From the NCBI GenBank assembly GCA_963838845.1, contig CAWISR010000003.1, forward strand, positions 310,001-374,000: a stretch of 64,000 nucleotides of DNA, in the 5' to 3' direction. Positions within the stretch are counted from its first letter, which is position 1. Every line of letters starts with the position of its first letter. A program made the position numbers and the translations under genes. Below the pieces are notes generated by a model that saw only the letters and a program-made list of their open reading frames with translations, did no database searches and was not told the origin of the DNA. Of the stretch, positions 25,266 to 36,275 are shown in pieces. Source of the DNA: CAVRXQ01 sp963838845. GTDB taxonomy: Bacteria > Actinomycetota > Acidimicrobiia > Acidimicrobiales > Bog-793.

Positions 25266-25892
25266 TCAGCGAGGTGAGATCCGACCGGCGACCCAGGTGA
25301 AGGGTTGAACAATGCCAGCTGGCGTCGTGTGCAACTCTCTCCGCGAGAGCTCCAGGGTGAAGCCCTCGCCGAGTTCGCGCGCGAGCGCTTCAGCCGAATA
25401 ACGCGAGACCGGCAAACCCGAGCAGCACTCCGGACCGTCCTCGGCGAACGTGGCAACGATCGTGAAGCCACCGTTGCGCAGCGCCGATCGGAGCGTCGAA
25501 AGGTAACGCTCGCGGACCGATTCCTCGACGAGGAAGTGGAAGAGGGCCCGGTCGTGCCACAAATCGAATTTGCGCCGCGGTGTCCACGAGAGGACGTCCT
25601 CGTGTAACCAGTGAACCCGGCGGTCTGGCCCCACACGTACGTGGGCAGCCTCCAAAGCGACTTCTGAGATGTCGAGCACGCTGATATCGACAAATCCGCG
25701 CTCGATGAGGCGATCGACGAGGAACGACGTCCCGCCGCCAACGTCGAGAACTCCCGTCGCCTGTGGAACGCGCAGTTCGCGCATCAGTTCGAGTGAGGTC
25801 GCCGGCTCGGGCTGAAACCAACTCGACGCCGCTGCCTCGCGGTGCCGATATTTCTCGTCCCAGTGCCGCGCCGTATCGCCCTTTACACCCAC
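25266..25892 (-). CDS. Class I SAM-dependent methyltransferase
   Basis: 208 aa, single Rossmann-type domain. GVLDVGGGTSFLVDRLIERG is the SAM glycine motif, VLDISEVALEAAHVRVG the acidic loop, and LHEDVLSW the adenine-side segment. WHDRALFHFLVEES sits at motif IV. The HWDEKYRHREAAASSWFQPEP start is typical of small-molecule methyltransferases of the thiopurine or TehB-like kind. No substrate can be assigned; the ars locus that follows is divergent and decayed, so a link to metalloid methylation is only a thought. Confidence 0.82.
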   Translation of the reverse strand: MGVKGDTARHWDEKYRHREAAASSWFQPEPATSLELMRELRVPQATGVLDVGGGTSFLVDRLIERGFVDISVLDISEVALEAAHVRVGPDRRVHWLHEDVLSWTPRRKFDLWHDRALFHFLVEESVRERYLSTLRSALRNGGFTIVATFAEDGPECCSGLPVSRYSAEALARELGEGFTLELSRRELHTTPAGIVQPFTWVAGRISPR

Positions 25893-26010
25893 GAAGCGAG
25901 ATTAAGTACGTGGGCGGATCGAGCCGTCACCTGGTGATTTGGCGCACGGACCTCGAAGGCGCGTCGCGGGCGAGTGATCACGGTTTGACGACATAGGTGG
26001 TGAGAGGTCC

Positions 26011-26477
26011 TCAGCAGCAGACACGACTCCCAGCATCGTCGACAGCGCAACAGCTCGAGTCTCCTCGAACGGCAGACTGCGCGAGGTCGGTGATGCCCTC
26101 GAGATCCGGACGGTCGTCGGCGAGCACGGTGTAAACCTCCCAAGGCTCGTGACCGGGAGCTGTCACCCACACCTTGTCCTACAGGGCATAGCAACAGGTC
26201 GCCGCGTCCTCGACTTGGGTGGCGAGCCCCGCTTCTGACAGCCGTGTGGCCGCGAGCGCGACCTGTGCGGTGTCTTCGACTTCGACTCCGAGGTGGTCGA
26301 GCGCCGTCGCCTGGCCAACGACGCCCTCGAGAAGCACGAGTTTCAGGGGGGTTCGGAGATCGCAAAATTCGCGTAGCCCGGACGCCGCTTGGCGACCGGC
26401 GTGGCGAAGAGTTTGGAATAGAAGTCGATTGCCGCGTCGAGATCGGCGACCCGCAAGGCGAGCTGCACTCTGGGCAT
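26011..26477 (-). pseudogene. Broken ArsI/CadI-like glyoxalase-fold gene
   Basis: From ATG 26477 the frame reads PRVQLALRVADLDAAIDFY as in cadmium-induced CadI/ArsI vicinal-oxygen-chelate proteins, which cleave C-As bonds or bind metals. The frame is lost at a six-C run (plus strand 26346-26351): one more C would give SEPPLKLVLLEG and on to LDHLGVEVED. A second lesion is an in-frame TAG at the Gln codon in CCYALQDKVWV. The rest, including PWEVY and a terminal Cys pair, reads cleanly to TGA 26011-26013. Two separate lesions argue for a real pseudogene. It is divergent from arsR. Confidence 0.8.
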
Positions 26478-26552
26478 CACACAGCCTCCTGTATAGACGT
26501 TTGTCTATGTATCAGTCTTGCAGGTCGCATTGACCCCTGTCAATATTGATGC

Positions 26553-26915
26553 ATGTCGAAACAGTCGAATCTCGATGTTTCCGTCGCCGACCCACTCGCC
26601 TGTTGCACGCCACTCGGTCGACAACCGATGGCGTCGGAGGAGGCGGAAGCGGTCGCCACGTTGCTGAAGGCGCTCGCCGATCCGGTCCGTCTGCGGTTGA
26701 TGTCGCTGATCGCAGGCGGGGATGAGGCGTGCGTCTGTGATCTCACCGCACCGTTCGCACTCTCCCAGCCCACTATCTCCCATCACCTGCGCGTGCTCCG
26801 CGACGCAGGGCTCGTCGACGCCGAGCGTCGCGGGACCTGGGTCTACTACCGCGCCCGGCGCGACGCACTCGACGCGATCGGAGGACTCTTTGCCACCACG
26901 GGCGCTAACGCATGA
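26553..26915 (+). CDS. arsR: ArsR-family metalloregulator
   Basis: 120 aa. Winged helix-turn-helix: LLKALADPVRLRLMSLIAGG, then DEACVCDLTAPFALSQPTIS, where the ACVCDL pair in the recognition region is the arsenic-binding type, and HHLRVLRDAGLVDAERRG. A further Cys pair lies near the N-terminus (ACCTPL). It should repress the divergent arsI and its own operon until As(III) binds. The 75 bases shared with arsI should contain the operator. Its stop overlaps the ATG of the aquaporin remnant. A degraded copy of its 3' end lies at 27635-27787. Confidence 0.9.
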   Translation: MSKQSNLDVSVADPLACCTPLGRQPMASEEAEAVATLLKALADPVRLRLMSLIAGGDEACVCDLTAPFALSQPTISHHLRVLRDAGLVDAERRGTWVYYRARRDALDAIGGLFATTGANA

Positions 26916-27150
26916 CGACCTCACTCCGCGTCCGAGTCGTCGCGGAATTCCTCGGCACCGCGGCAGGTGGTCGCGACTGCCGGGCTCGTCGTCGTCATCT
27001 TCGTCCTCTCGGGCAAAGAGAGGACGCGCGAGCTGCCGTGGGTGGTCGGCGCCTACATCGGCGCGGGTTACTTCTTCACTTCATCGACGGCATTCGCGAA
27101 TCCTGCCGTGACCGTCGGCCGTGCGTTCACGAGCTCGTTTAATCCGTCGA
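26912..27150 (+). pseudogene. Aquaporin (MIP, arsenite channel) remnant with internal deletion
   Basis: Starts ATG 26912 inside the arsR stop with MTTSLRVRVVAEFLGTA, the standard first-helix start of actinobacterial MIP channels. The next bases continue in another frame with VATAGLVVVIFVLSGKER, PWVVGAYIGAGYFFTSSTAF and the second NPA box (FANPAVTVGRAF). The first NPA, helices 1-3 and the last helix are absent, so several hundred bases were lost and the join is out of frame. Not functional. AqpS-type channels normally export As(III) produced by ArsC. Confidence 0.8.
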
Positions 27151-27210
27151 TCTTCGAGCCCGCACCATCCCGACTCCAGCAGACGGACCCACAGATACCC
27201 GGTGGAGAGC

Positions 27211-27624
27211 GTGAAACCCGACGAGCTCCGTGTGTTGTTCATCTGTGTGCACAACGCCGGACGTTCGCAGATGGCTGCAGCATTGCTCACGCGATACGCG
27301 GGCGATCGTATCGACGTTCGTAAAGCGGGATCGATACCCGCCAACGAGGTCGACTCCGTCGTTGTCGAAGCGATGTCCGAACTCGGAATCGACATCAGCG
27401 GCGAGATCCCAAAGGTCCTCGACACCGACGTCGTAGCGGATTCGGACGTCGTGATCACGATGGGATGTGGCGACGCCTGCCCGGTTTTTCCCGGAAAGCG
27501 GTACCTCGATTGGGACCTCGACGATCCCTCAGGGAAGGCGCTTCCGGAGGTGCGCTCGATCCGAGACGAGATCGATCGCAGGGTTCGAGCGCTTGCCGAT
27601 GAGCTGCTCCGCTCAGATCCGTGA
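27211..27624 (+). CDS. arsC: Arsenate reductase, low-molecular-weight phosphatase type (ArsC)
   Basis: 137 aa from GTG 27211, preceded by GGTGGAG. The P-loop CVHNAGRS (Cys12) is the arsenate-binding CX5R motif, and the acidic loop WDLDDPSG near residue 103 supplies the catalytic Asp-Pro. The family includes mycothiol- and thioredoxin-coupled arsenate reductases; in an actinobacterium the mycothiol route is likely (inference). Further Cys occur in GCGDACPVF. It is the only fully intact effector left in the locus. Without a pump or channel here, As(III) would have to leave by other means. Confidence 0.88.
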   Translation: MKPDELRVLFICVHNAGRSQMAAALLTRYAGDRIDVRKAGSIPANEVDSVVVEAMSELGIDISGEIPKVLDTDVVADSDVVITMGCGDACPVFPGKRYLDWDLDDPSGKALPEVRSIRDEIDRRVRALADELLRSDP

Positions 27625-27634
27625 GGGACCAAAA

Positions 27635-27787
27635 CCCACGATCTCCCATCACCCGCGTGCAATTTCGCGACGCAGGATTCGTCGTCGCGGATCAGCTCGG
27701 GACCTGGATCTACTTCGGCGCCACGCGGAGCACTCGAGCGGTCCGGGGGCTCGTTGCCTTTGCGGGCGCGAACGCATGACGACCCGA
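27635..27787 (+). pseudogene. Degraded 3' fragment of a second arsR
   Basis: The sequence from CCCACGATCTCCCATCAC to AACGCATGACGACC follows the 3' end of the intact arsR (from the PTISHH codons at about 26768 to beyond its stop) over about 150 bases, with many substitutions. One extra base near the RDAG codons breaks the frame. The end, including GGCGCGAACGCATGACGACC, even copies the overlap with the aquaporin ATG. It therefore comes from a second, related ars operon that was joined and lost here. Confidence 0.8.
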
Positions 27788-27827
27788 AGGATCCAATCAG
27801 CTCCCAGACTCGGACGACGCGCGCTCG

Positions 27828-28451
27828 CTACTGCCCGCCTTCGGCCTCCTTGCTGTAGGGGAGACCGGCGGGAATGAGCAACTCGCAGATCTCCCTTGCC
27901 CGGCGGAATTCGGTCGAGTTGGGGTTCATGCTTTTGGGAATGGGAAAGTCGACCTGGCCGCCACCCGGGAAGAGTGGGTCAGGAAAGCCCACAATGCCGT
28001 GGTTACGCATGCAGTCGGCCGCCTTCAGGTAATCGGCCTGGTCCTCGGTCGTGATCTGCGGGGGCGATATCCCGGCCGGGGCGTACTTCGCACAGGCGTG
28101 TTGCGCGACCTGAAACCGCGGTGAGGAGGCCACGGTCTTCGAGATCTGAAGCTTGAAGCCCTTGATGCCAACACGCGCGATGGAAGCCGGGTCGGGGAAG
28201 CTCGCGACGCCGTGCGAGCGCATGCACGTCGCGTACTGCACGAGTCCGCCGCTGGAGGGCGGACCGCCATTGCCCGACGCGGCAACCGGCACCGCGGTCG
28301 TTGTCGTCGAGGTGGAACCAAGACTGGCCACGCCGGCCCCGGGGGAACCTCCACACGCGCTCGCGATGAGAGCCAGGCCAATGAGAACGGGAACGGCGAA
28401 CAGCAGCCGGCAGTGCCCGAGCCGATTCAGAGATGTGTCGTCATGGCCCAT
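27828..28451 (-). CDS. Lipoprotein with twin CMRxHG...FPDP motifs
   Basis: 207 aa with a lipobox (LALIASAC) ending a clear signal peptide, so it should be anchored on the outer face of the membrane. A low-complexity Thr/Ala/Gly linker follows. Then two related units occur: YATCMRSHGVASFPDP (about residues 73-88) and AADCMRNHGIVGFPDP (about 144-159), spaced by a helix with HACAKYAP. The paired Cys and His could bind metal or form disulfides. It lies 22 bases after the FtsX-type permease on the same strand and is probably the extracytoplasmic partner of that MacB-like system. Confidence 0.75.
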   Translation of the reverse strand: MGHDDTSLNRLGHCRLLFAVPVLIGLALIASACGGSPGAGVASLGSTSTTTTAVPVAASGNGGPPSSGGLVQYATCMRSHGVASFPDPASIARVGIKGFKLQISKTVASSPRFQVAQHACAKYAPAGISPPQITTEDQADYLKAADCMRNHGIVGFPDPLFPGGGQVDFPIPKSMNPNSTEFRRAREICELLIPAGLPYSKEAEGGQ

Positions 28452-28473
28452 CGTTCGTGCGCGACTTGCCCTC

Positions 28474-31011
28474 CTACTCGATCGGCGAGTGCGAGATAGC
28501 GGGAGGTTCTCGCCCGGCGAGCAGCCACGCGATGACGGCGGCGGCGATCGGCATCGCGACGAGGATCTCGAGCAGGTTGTTCACCGGCACGGTGCTGAAC
28601 AACGCGGACTCGCCGCCGTTCTGCGTGTTCGATCGCACAAACGCGACGAGTCCGAGGTACGCCGCGAAGGTGCCGAGTACCGCCCCGAAGAATCCGAGCG
28701 CCCCGGTCGTGGCGGCGGTAATCGTTCGACGCGTCCATCCGCTCGCTCCGGTCGCGGCGAGCGTGCGGAGGTCGCCTGCGGTCTCGCTCCGGATGAGGCC
28801 GATGCTCATTCCGAGGATGGCGAGCGCGAGCACGATCCCGAACACGGTCGCGAGATCGATGACTTCATCCCCCGGGGGCGAGCTCGACTTCGTCTCGATG
28901 CTCATTCCAGAGACCTCGTTGGCGATGAAGCGGGCGTTGCGGACCTGCGCGGCCGTGGGTGGGTTGGTCGTTGTGATGAACCAACCGGCGAGGGAGGTCT
29001 GCAGGTGGAGCGTTCGGATCGCGTGCTCCGTGAACACGGTGTTCGGCGCCGATGTCCCCGAGGGGAGCGACCCGAGGTACTGGATCTTCGGGTTCCGAAG
29101 GCACGAGCTCTTCGGACACGGAAACGCGTTGGATCCGTTCGAACCGTCGAGGTTCTGCCCGCCGCCCTTCCCGCCGCTCCAGGTCAGCGTCATCCGCGAC
29201 AAGCCGGCTATCCCGGGCCTCCACGTCAATACGTCGGCGTCCGGGTTGATGCTCGACGCCTTGATCCCAAACGCACGCAGTAATTGGGGAGTCGCGACGT
29301 AGATCGCGCCCGACCAGTTCCGCCCAGACGTGATGTCGCGCTGCAGGTACGCGTTCGCCTGGAACAGCTCGAGCGTCGACTTGGCACCGAGCGCCGTCGC
29401 GATCTCGTGGACTTTCGCCTCGAGAGTCGCCATCGGCGGCGGTTTCGGCGTCGCGTGGGGCGCTTGGTTCGGCCCGGATACCACCGTTCCGCCAGGAAGG
29501 GGCGCGTAGACGAGGACCTGGTTCGAGGCGAGATTCGGACCCGCGTAGTCGAGGTATTGGTCGTAGCGCAGGGACGCGGCTGCAGCGGTGATGACCGCGG
29601 CAAGCACCGCCACGCTTATCGCAGCCATTGCCGATCCCGAGCGCGCGCGATAGCGATAGAGGTCGCGCAGCGCGAGCCGAGGTCCGATCGGCATCAGCCG
29701 TCCGATGCGCGCGGCGAGCGCGAGACAGAACGGCGCGAGCAGGATCACTGAGGGAATGAGGGCGATGAGACCGAAGACGAGCTCGGGCGTCCTCGGCTGG
29801 GCGCCGCCCGCAACGCTGGAGAACGACAACAAGATGAACGCAATGACCAAGAAGACCGCGCCTGGCACCAGCGACCAGCGGACCTTCCTCGGTGGAAGCG
29901 GACGGCCCGAGAGCGCCGCGTGCACCGGCACCATCGCGACTGTTCTTGCCGGGCGACGTGCCGCGAGATACGTAGCGACGACAGCGAGTCCGAGCGCCGG
30001 GCCGATCACGATCCAAGGAAGGTGGAATGTGCCGATCACATGGTGCGCCGTCCCCTCGATCGTGGGACGCGCGATTACCCACACGACGAATCCGACCACG
30101 GCGCCGAGAAGCGCTCCGACGACGCCAACGATCGCACCGTTGGTCTTCACGACGAGCCGTACGTTCTTCGTCGTCGCACCGGTTGCGGCGAGCAAGCCGA
30201 GCGACCGAAGACGACGCTGCGCGAGCACTGTGAACCCGCCAACCGAAACCAGCGCGATAAGCACCATCCCGAGCACCGTGACCATGGCGATGATCGTCAC
30301 GGGGTTGATCGGGTTGTGCGACTCAACTTGCGAGAGCGTTTGCACGTTCGGCCCGAGCTTCGAAGCAACAGAGGCAGGAGCGTCAAAGAGAAGCTCGGTA
30401 TCGTTCGGTGAGCGAACTTGACCCGGCACGACGAGCGCGAACTCGTCGAGGGTATCGAGAGAATCCTGAACGATTCCGACGACGTGCCGAGCGATCCCGT
30501 CCTCGGACCAGGTCGACCCGATCCGAAGATCGAACGCTGACGCGACACCTTTTGTCACCGCAATTTCGGCGGGAGTCGAGGGATATCGGCCAGAGACGAG
30601 CGACAAGAGCGGTCCGCTGAATGCCCCGTGGGAACTCTCGGCACGCAACTGGTACGTCTCGGTCGAACCCGGGATCGTCAGCGACTCGTTCTCGATGACT
30701 TGCACCCGGCCAACACGGTGTTCGAGCGCGGCAACCTTCGCCGCCAAATGCGGAACCGGCCCCTCGAACGACATGATGTCCTTCGCATTGCCAAATCCGA
30801 CGTTCGCTGGCGTCGGATTGTTCGTCGCCACCGCCGCCGCAACAAAGAGCGCTCCGACCGCGACGATGATCAGCACGAGGACGAGGAGTTGTTGCCGCCA
30901 CTCGCGACGGAACAACCGCCACGCCCACCGCATGACTGCACGCCGTGCAGCGACCCCTCCATCGTGAGCGCCGTGAAGGTCGGACGCGACGGTTTCCGAC
31001 GTCGTCATCAC
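28474..31011 (-). CDS. FtsX/MacB-type ABC transporter permease
   Basis: 845 aa from ATG 31011, overlapping the ATPase stop by four bases. One membrane helix near residues 40-62, a large extracellular loop, helices around 240-460 including a FtsX-like block, a second extracellular domain, and a last set of helices at about 715-835. This is the duplicated FtsX layout of actinobacterial export or mechanotransmission permeases. The loop around residues 630-650 has a Cys pair (FPCPKSSCLR). Works with the ATPase at 31727-31008. The substrate may be a peptide, lipoprotein or antibiotic. Confidence 0.88.
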   Translation of the reverse strand: MMTTSETVASDLHGAHDGGVAARRAVMRWAWRLFRREWRQQLLVLVLIIVAVGALFVAAAVATNNPTPANVGFGNAKDIMSFEGPVPHLAAKVAALEHRVGRVQVIENESLTIPGSTETYQLRAESSHGAFSGPLLSLVSGRYPSTPAEIAVTKGVASAFDLRIGSTWSEDGIARHVVGIVQDSLDTLDEFALVVPGQVRSPNDTELLFDAPASVASKLGPNVQTLSQVESHNPINPVTIIAMVTVLGMVLIALVSVGGFTVLAQRRLRSLGLLAATGATTKNVRLVVKTNGAIVGVVGALLGAVVGFVVWVIARPTIEGTAHHVIGTFHLPWIVIGPALGLAVVATYLAARRPARTVAMVPVHAALSGRPLPPRKVRWSLVPGAVFLVIAFILLSFSSVAGGAQPRTPELVFGLIALIPSVILLAPFCLALAARIGRLMPIGPRLALRDLYRYRARSGSAMAAISVAVLAAVITAAAASLRYDQYLDYAGPNLASNQVLVYAPLPGGTVVSGPNQAPHATPKPPPMATLEAKVHEIATALGAKSTLELFQANAYLQRDITSGRNWSGAIYVATPQLLRAFGIKASSINPDADVLTWRPGIAGLSRMTLTWSGGKGGGQNLDGSNGSNAFPCPKSSCLRNPKIQYLGSLPSGTSAPNTVFTEHAIRTLHLQTSLAGWFITTTNPPTAAQVRNARFIANEVSGMSIETKSSSPPGDEVIDLATVFGIVLALAILGMSIGLIRSETAGDLRTLAATGASGWTRRTITAATTGALGFFGAVLGTFAAYLGLVAFVRSNTQNGGESALFSTVPVNNLLEILVAMPIAAAVIAWLLAGREPPAISHSPIE

Positions 31012-31727
31012 CGCGGCGCGGATTGAAGGAGGGACTCGGGACTAGGTGGCGAGATCGTCTGATCGACGATGCGACCGTCGCGCAAGAACACCACCCGGTC
31101 GGCCCACGACGCGAGTTGCGCGTCGTGAGTGACGACTACTGCCGCGACGCCCTTCTTGCAAGCGGCGAGAAGCATCCGCATCACTGCTTCGCCGTTCGCC
31201 TGGTCAAGCGCTCCCGAAGGCTCGTCCGCGAGCAAAAGGTGGCGTCCGCCGATCACCGCTCTCGCGATCGCGACGCGCTGGCGCTCTCCTCCTGAGAGTT
31301 CGTCGGGGTAGCGGCTCGCCCGATCGGCGAGGCCAAGCTCCTCGAGCACCGCCATCCCGGCAGCTCGCGCCTTCTTCGCACCAACGCCATCGAGCTCGAG
31401 CGGAAGTGAGACATTCTCAACCGCGGTCAGTCCTGCCAGCAGGTTGAACTCCTGAAAGACGTATCCGACGGTTCGACGTCGCAACCTCGCCTTCTCGTTG
31501 TGCGACATCTTCTGCACGGACGCGCCATCAATGAACACTTCGCCGCTCGTCGGCTCCTCGAGGCTCCCGGCGATCGTGAGCAACGTCGATTTTCCAGAGC
31601 CGCTCGGCCCCATGATCGCAACGAGTGAACCGCGATCGACTTCGAGGTTGATGTCTGCGACCGCGTGTACCTCGGTCGAACCGGCACCGTACGTCTTCGA
31701 AATTTCGTGCAGTTCGAGAAGACTCAT
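31008..31727 (-). CDS. MacB/LolD-type ABC transporter ATP-binding protein
   Basis: 239 aa from ATG 31727, which overlaps the padR stop. A longer open frame upstream only shadows padR. Walker A GPSGSGKST (about 40-48), Q-loop VFQEFNLL, signature LSGGERQRVAIARA, Walker B LLLADEPSGALD and H-loop VVTHDAQ are all canonical. It energises the FtsX-type permease just downstream. Being second in an operon led by a PadR repressor suggests drug- or stress-induced export. Confidence 0.92.
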   Translation of the reverse strand: MSLLELHEISKTYGAGSTEVHAVADINLEVDRGSLVAIMGPSGSGKSTLLTIAGSLEEPTSGEVFIDGASVQKMSHNEKARLRRRTVGYVFQEFNLLAGLTAVENVSLPLELDGVGAKKARAAGMAVLEELGLADRASRYPDELSGGERQRVAIARAVIGGRHLLLADEPSGALDQANGEAVMRMLLAACKKGVAAVVVTHDAQLASWADRVVFLRDGRIVDQTISPPSPESLLQSAPR

Positions 31728-32302
31728 CTCCGTACCGCCAATCTCCGTCTCAGAATTGGGACCTCGGCGCCATAAGCGCGAGGCTCCACGGACATGCGCT
31801 TGACTCGGCCGTCGACTGCGTCGAGCCAACGGATCACCGAGTCGAGCCGGAACAGCTCCGCGTCGACGACAAGGGCGAGAGCCAGGTCGTATTGACCCTC
31901 GTCTTCCTTGAGACGCGTCCACTGCTGCATCAACTCGACGAGGTAGCGCCGATGCACCTGGAGCACCTCGCGAACGTCGACGTTCGGCAGTTCGAGCGCG
32001 ACGAGCACCTTGATGACCAGCTCGTCACGAGGCGGGACAGTCAGATCGATCGGCGTGGCGAGCCACTCCGCGAGCTCCTGCTCTCCCTCGGGTGTGATCC
32101 GAAAGCGCTTTTGCGGCCCTTCCGAATCCTCGGCGTCTGATTCGACGAGGCCGTCGCGCTCGAGTCGCTGCAGGGTCGTGTAGACCTGGCCCACGTTGAG
32201 CGGCCAGACGTCGCCAGTCTTCTCCTCAAACTCCTGCCGCAGCTGGTGCCCGTACTTCGGTTCCTCGCTCAGCAACCCGAGCAAGGCGTGTTTGACACTC
32301 AT
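31724..32302 (-). CDS. PadR-family transcriptional regulator
   Basis: 192 aa. The winged helix near the start (VKHALLGLLSEEPKYGHQLR, then WPLNVGQVYTTLQRLERDGL) is the PadR signature. A long C-terminal helical part (about 95-192) is the Vir_act_alpha_C dimerisation region. First gene of an operon with an ABC ATPase, permease and probably a lipoprotein. A perfect palindrome 20 bases upstream of its start is very likely its own operator, so it would be autorepressed and release on binding an inducer. Confidence 0.92.
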   Translation of the reverse strand: MSVKHALLGLLSEEPKYGHQLRQEFEEKTGDVWPLNVGQVYTTLQRLERDGLVESDAEDSEGPQKRFRITPEGEQELAEWLATPIDLTVPPRDELVIKVLVALELPNVDVREVLQVHRRYLVELMQQWTRLKEDEGQYDLALALVVDAELFRLDSVIRWLDAVDGRVKRMSVEPRAYGAEVPILRRRLAVRR

Positions 32303-32321
32303 TGGGAGTTATCCTTCGGTT

Positions 32322-32336
32322 GCATACTCAGTATGC
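32322..32336 (-). promoter_or_regulatory. Palindromic PadR operator
   Basis: GCATACTCAGTATGC, two perfect 7-base arms around one central base, ending 20 bases upstream of the padR ATG (32302). PadR-family repressors commonly bind ATACT/AGTAT-type inverted repeats in their own promoter. Its position in the immediate upstream region fits a repressor that blocks RNA polymerase. Confidence 0.75.
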
Positions 32337-32746
32337 TACGGAGTTGCCTAGATCCAGTCAAGTGCGTGTGCTCGGACGAAGTGTCGGGTACCCCAGTCCG
32401 CTAGGCCCACGACGAGGACGATCGCTCTTCTGCGCTTTGGCTCTTCACGCGTGCCTGCCACCGGAGCCGTCACGAGCCGCAAGCCGTGGAGTACGTCGAC
32501 GATGCCCAATGATCCACTCAGCCAGAACGACGTCTTGGCCCCTCGTAGCCGGGACTCAGGAAAGGCATTTGACGTCCGGTCGTGGCGATTGGCCCCGTCA
32601 AAGGCTCGACTCGCGGGAAAGGTTCTGCTTCAACCCGCGAGGACACTGCAGGACGTGCCAATGCGAATCCCTCGACCTGGTCGCCGAAAAGGGTTAAGGG
32701 CTACCATGCGAATCGACGTCAGGAATTCTTTCGGGGGGTGGTGCAG
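32337..32746. other. Intergenic, no gene recognised
   Basis: 410 bases between the padR operator and the universal stress gene. No convincing frame, RNA gene or repeat seen. A short open stretch (32582-32746) runs into the universal stress gene in frame, but without a ribosome site or family pattern, so I regard it as leader. Confidence 0.5.
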
Positions 32747-33205
32747 ATGTCGGCCCAGGACACTGCGTACGACTCGGTCGTTGTTGGAATCGATGGCTCG
32801 GATCGGGCGGCAATCGCCTTCCGAGATGCCCTTTCGTTGGCAAAGCTGTCAGGTGCGAAGTTGCATGTGGTGCACGTGGTGCACCCTGCTGTCCCAGCCG
32901 GTTTCTCCAACACGTACCAGTCGCAACTCGCCCTCGACCGCGACCGCGAGGACGCCGACCGTATCGGTGAACAGGCCCTCGCAGAGGCAGAACGTGAAGG
33001 GGTGGCAGCCGAGATGCACCACCCCGGCGGCGATGCAGCTGACGGCCTCCTCTCTGTTGCGGAAACAGTCAATGCCGACCTCATCGTCGTTGGCAACCGG
33101 GGAATGACGGGCGCGAAGCGCTTCGTGCTCGGAAGCGTGCCGAACTCGGTCGCCCACAGGTCTCCTTGCAGCGTTCTTATCGTCAACACCGACCGTGGGG
33201 AGTGA
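32747..33205 (+). CDS. Universal stress protein (UspA family)
   Basis: 152 aa from ATG 32747. Rossmann-like Usp fold: SVVVGIDGSDRAAIAFRDAL at the N-terminus and the ATP-binding signature G-2x-G-9x-G-S (GNRGMTGAKRFVLGS, about 124-138) near the end, followed by SPCSVLIV. With that signature it belongs to the ATP-binding class of Usp. Single domain, cytoplasmic, alone in its transcript. Such proteins accumulate under starvation, hypoxia or oxidative stress; the katG locus nearby fits a stress neighbourhood but is not proof of co-regulation. Confidence 0.92.
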   Translation: MSAQDTAYDSVVVGIDGSDRAAIAFRDALSLAKLSGAKLHVVHVVHPAVPAGFSNTYQSQLALDRDREDADRIGEQALAEAEREGVAAEMHHPGGDAADGLLSVAETVNADLIVVGNRGMTGAKRFVLGSVPNSVAHRSPCSVLIVNTDRGE

Positions 33206-33979
33206 TCTCCACCGGATGGCGCACCTGTGCGACCGCGCCGGCCTTGCTTAACGATCGGATATCTCGCACTCGGCAGAACCGAGCAGAGTCATAGGCGACA
33301 TGGCGTAACTTTCTACCGATGGGCTCGCCCCGCCTGTCCGTACGGGAGATGTCACTTTCGGAAGCAGCGATTCGTATTGACTACTTCCTGGGCGCATCCG
33401 ACGACTATCTCCTCGCTCTCGGCGTCGATCGCGACGCGCTCCCTTCGCGCGTCGACTGGCTTGCGTTCTACGAAAAGGACTACCGGCGCCCGATTCGGGA
33501 GCGGATCAACTACTCGCTGATCTGGGAGCTCGAAGACGGAATCGTGGGGTTCAGTACGACGGACCGCATCGACTTCGGCAACGAGGCATTCATGCATCTC
33601 CACATCATTGAACCGTCGCTGCGGCGACGCGGTCTCGGCGTCGAATTCGTGAGACGGTCCGTACGTCACTATTTCGAGGTACTCGAATTACAGCTTCTCT
33701 ACTGTGAACCAAACGCGCTCAACGTCGCGCCGAATCGCACCCTCCAGAGCGCAGGCTTCCGCTACCTCTTCTCGCATGAAACCCAGCCGAGTCCGATCAA
33801 CTACCCGCAGGTCACGACCCGCTGGGTCATCAAACGTAGTGAGCTCGACCGGCTCGATTCCGCGAAACGACGCGACGTTGAGTCGCGCTCACGACGAGCA
33901 GCTCCCGTTCCTGATCCGGCGGGACCCGGACCGAGTCCCGAGATCGGCGAGTCACTTACCGATCGTCACCAGTCGTTGA

Positions 33980-36160
<2,181 letters not shown>

Positions 36161-36275
36161 GTCCGTTCTCCGTTCCTGTCTTGGGGATTTCTCTTGATTT
36201 GTTCCTCTTGTCGTACCGCTGCGAAACCACTGGGGTGTTGTCCTCGTCTATGGCCGCTCGCCAGTGAGTCCGCGA

